Origin: Streptomyces longhuiensis
GTDB taxonomy: Bacteria; Actinomycetota; Actinomycetes; Streptomycetales; Streptomycetaceae
Assembly: GCF_020616555.1 (NCBI RefSeq)
Contig: NZ_CP085173.1
Coordinates: 1,488,001 to 1,552,000 of the forward strand
DNA length: 64,000 bases
Direction: 5' to 3'
The notes beneath the pieces were generated by a model, which was given only the letters and a program-made list of their open reading frames with translations, was not told the DNA's origin and made no database searches. Each line of letters begins with the position of its first letter. Position 1 is the first letter of the stretch. Made by a program: the position numbers and the translations under genes. This document shows, in pieces, positions 62,973 through 64,000 of this stretch.

Positions 62973-64000
62973 TCAGAGGGAGTTGGGAGCGTCCCCGAAG
63001 TCCGGGATGTCCAGGCGTGCACCCCCGCGCAGGGCCGACTCGTGGGCGACGATGCCGGGCAGGGTGTAGCGCGCGGCCACCCACGCGTTCACCGACGGCA
63101 GGGTCCTCGTGGCGACGGCGGTGACGAAGTCGTCGACGAGGAAGTGGTGGCTTCCCTCGTGCCCGTTGGGCATGTGGTCGAACTCGCGGGGCAGCCTGGC
63201 GCGGTCGTGCACGGGAGCCGATCCGGAGGTGAACGCGTCCCTGAGGGCGGGAGCGATGTGCTGGAGCGAGGGGTCGTCGGCCGGCAGCGTCGGCTTGGGC
63301 CGCAGGAGTTCCGAGATGTCCTGCACTCCCTTCTTGTCCTGCCAGAAGCTGACCGTGGCCAGCTGCTCCATGCTGGCGTCGGTGCCGAAGAACCGGAACC
63401 GCGATTCGCGGATGTGCGACGGATAGCCGACCCGCCGGAACTCGTTCGTACGGAACGAGCCGCCGCCCGCGACCTCGAAGAGCGCCGTCGCGTTCGACAG
63501 GTCGTTGCCGAACTGGCTGACGTCCTTGTCGAAGACCCCGTCACCGCGCTCGTCGGGCACACCGATCGCGGAGACGCTCACGGCGTGGGTCTGCCAGGCA
63601 CCGAGCACACCGCCGACGGAGTGCGTCGGGTAGAGCAGGGGCGGATAGCTGGCGGTGGCCTTCCAGTTGTCGCCGCCGCTGTACCGGTAGGCGTCGTAGA
63701 AGCCGAGGTCCATGTCGTGGACGTAGTCGCCCTCGGCGTAGAAGAGCCGCCCGAAGGCGCCGTCGGCGATCTGATTGCGGGCGTGCACCGTCGCCGGGTT
63801 GTACTGGCTGGTCTCGCCCATCATGTACGTCAGCCCCGTGTCGCGCACGGCGTCGATGATGGCGGCGATCTCGTCCTCGGTGATCGCCATCGGCACCGCC
63901 GAGTACACGTGCTTCCCTGCGCGCAACGCCTGCAGGACGAGCGGACCGTGGGTCCAGCGCTGGGTGAAGACCGCCACGGCGTCGACCGCGTCGGACTCCA
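62973..64000 (-). CDS. Gfo/Idh/MocA-family oxidoreductase, N-terminus beyond window edge
   Basis: A frame open from 62973 to the window end encodes at least 342 residues. It lacks the N-terminal NAD-binding GxGxxG, which must lie outside, but has the middle of the Rossmann domain (VFTQRWTHGPLVLQALRAGK, HVYSAVPMA), a substrate domain and the catalytic-lysine region of this family (the usual EKP is SAVP here). It resembles glycosyl-oxidoreductases acting on sugars or inositol. ORF continues off the window, so start and length are unknown. Confidence 0.8.
   Translation of the reverse strand, partial: ESDAVDAVAVFTQRWTHGPLVLQALRAGKHVYSAVPMAITEDEIAAIIDAVRDTGLTYMMGETSQYNPATVHARNQIADGAFGRLFYAEGDYVHDMDLGFYDAYRYSGGDNWKATASYPPLLYPTHSVGGVLGAWQTHAVSVSAIGVPDERGDGVFDKDVSQFGNDLSNATALFEVAGGGSFRTNEFRRVGYPSHIRESRFRFFGTDASMEQLATVSFWQDKKGVQDISELLRPKPTLPADDPSLQHIAPALRDAFTSGSAPVHDRARLPREFDHMPNGHEGSHHFLVDDFVTAVATRTLPSVNAWVAARYTLPGIVAHESALRGGARLDIPDFGDAPNSL

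Overview
The window reads as an accessory stretch of a Streptomyces (or close actinomycete) chromosome. GC content is very high throughout, codon third positions are almost all G or C, GTG and TTG starts are common, several regulators look leaderless, and long antisense shadow ORFs lie opposite most genes. No rRNA, tRNA or CRISPR array was recognised. Gene order changes topic every few kilobases and most units pair an enzyme or transporter set with its own regulator.

Layout. 1-8.2 kb: a truncated hypothetical gene, peptide deformylase divergent from an ArsR-like regulator, a secreted beta-helix/PDZ protein, an MBL-fold hydrolase, a repeat-rich surface protein and an alditol oxidase. 8.4-15.2 kb: a complete xylo-oligosaccharide uptake and hydrolysis locus (bxlR, then bxlE-F-G-A) closed by a strong bidirectional hairpin facing an M13 metallopeptidase. 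17.2-19.3 kb: a TetX-like FAD monooxygenase and its TetR regulator with matching palindromic operators. 19.3-23.4 kb: YceI, a coiled-coil winged-helix protein, a P-loop kinase, and an IS605-type element with an intact tnpB but a broken tnpA. 23.4-31.4 kb: PadR/SnoaL, LysR/DJ-1/TetR/aldehyde dehydrogenase, and a two-subunit molybdenum hydroxylase. 31.4-39.2 kb: a cysteinyl-tRNA-synthetase-like pseudo-enzyme, MFS, serine hydrolase, epimerase remnant, stand-alone hemC, secreted protein, GNAT, and an XRE-cupin regulator divergent from a thioredoxin-reductase-like flavoprotein. 39.2-43.5 kb: a purine nucleoside salvage operon (MFS, nucleoside hydrolase, adenosine deaminase) divergent from a UTRA-type GntR. 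43.6-49.4 kb: GPP34 and a catabolic set (alpha/beta hydrolase, deacetylase, AMDase-type racemase fused to GAF, MFS) divergent from a FadR-type GntR. 49.5-57.4 kb: membrane protein, methyltransferase, secreted protein, RpiR regulator, and a polar amino-acid ABC transporter coupled to an M20 peptidase. 60.3-64 kb: LLM flavoprotein, zinc-ribbon protein, 2H phosphoesterase, LAETG sortase substrate and a truncated Gfo/Idh/MocA oxidoreductase.

The most unusual locus is 57.6-60.2 kb. A 28-residue peptide gene (stop 60002) is followed by an attenuator-like hairpin, a phenylacetate-CoA-ligase-family adenylating enzyme, and, with a 4-base overlap, a 297-residue membrane protein carrying the full signature of presenilin/signal-peptide-peptidase (A22) intramembrane aspartyl proteases: about nine membrane segments, YD in segment 6, GxGD in segment 7 and a PAL-like PAQ in segment 9. 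The arrangement suggests a peptide precursor, a carboxylate-activating enzyme and an intramembrane protease acting together, perhaps to make a modified peptide signal or natural product. I know of no described system of this composition; the function is inference.
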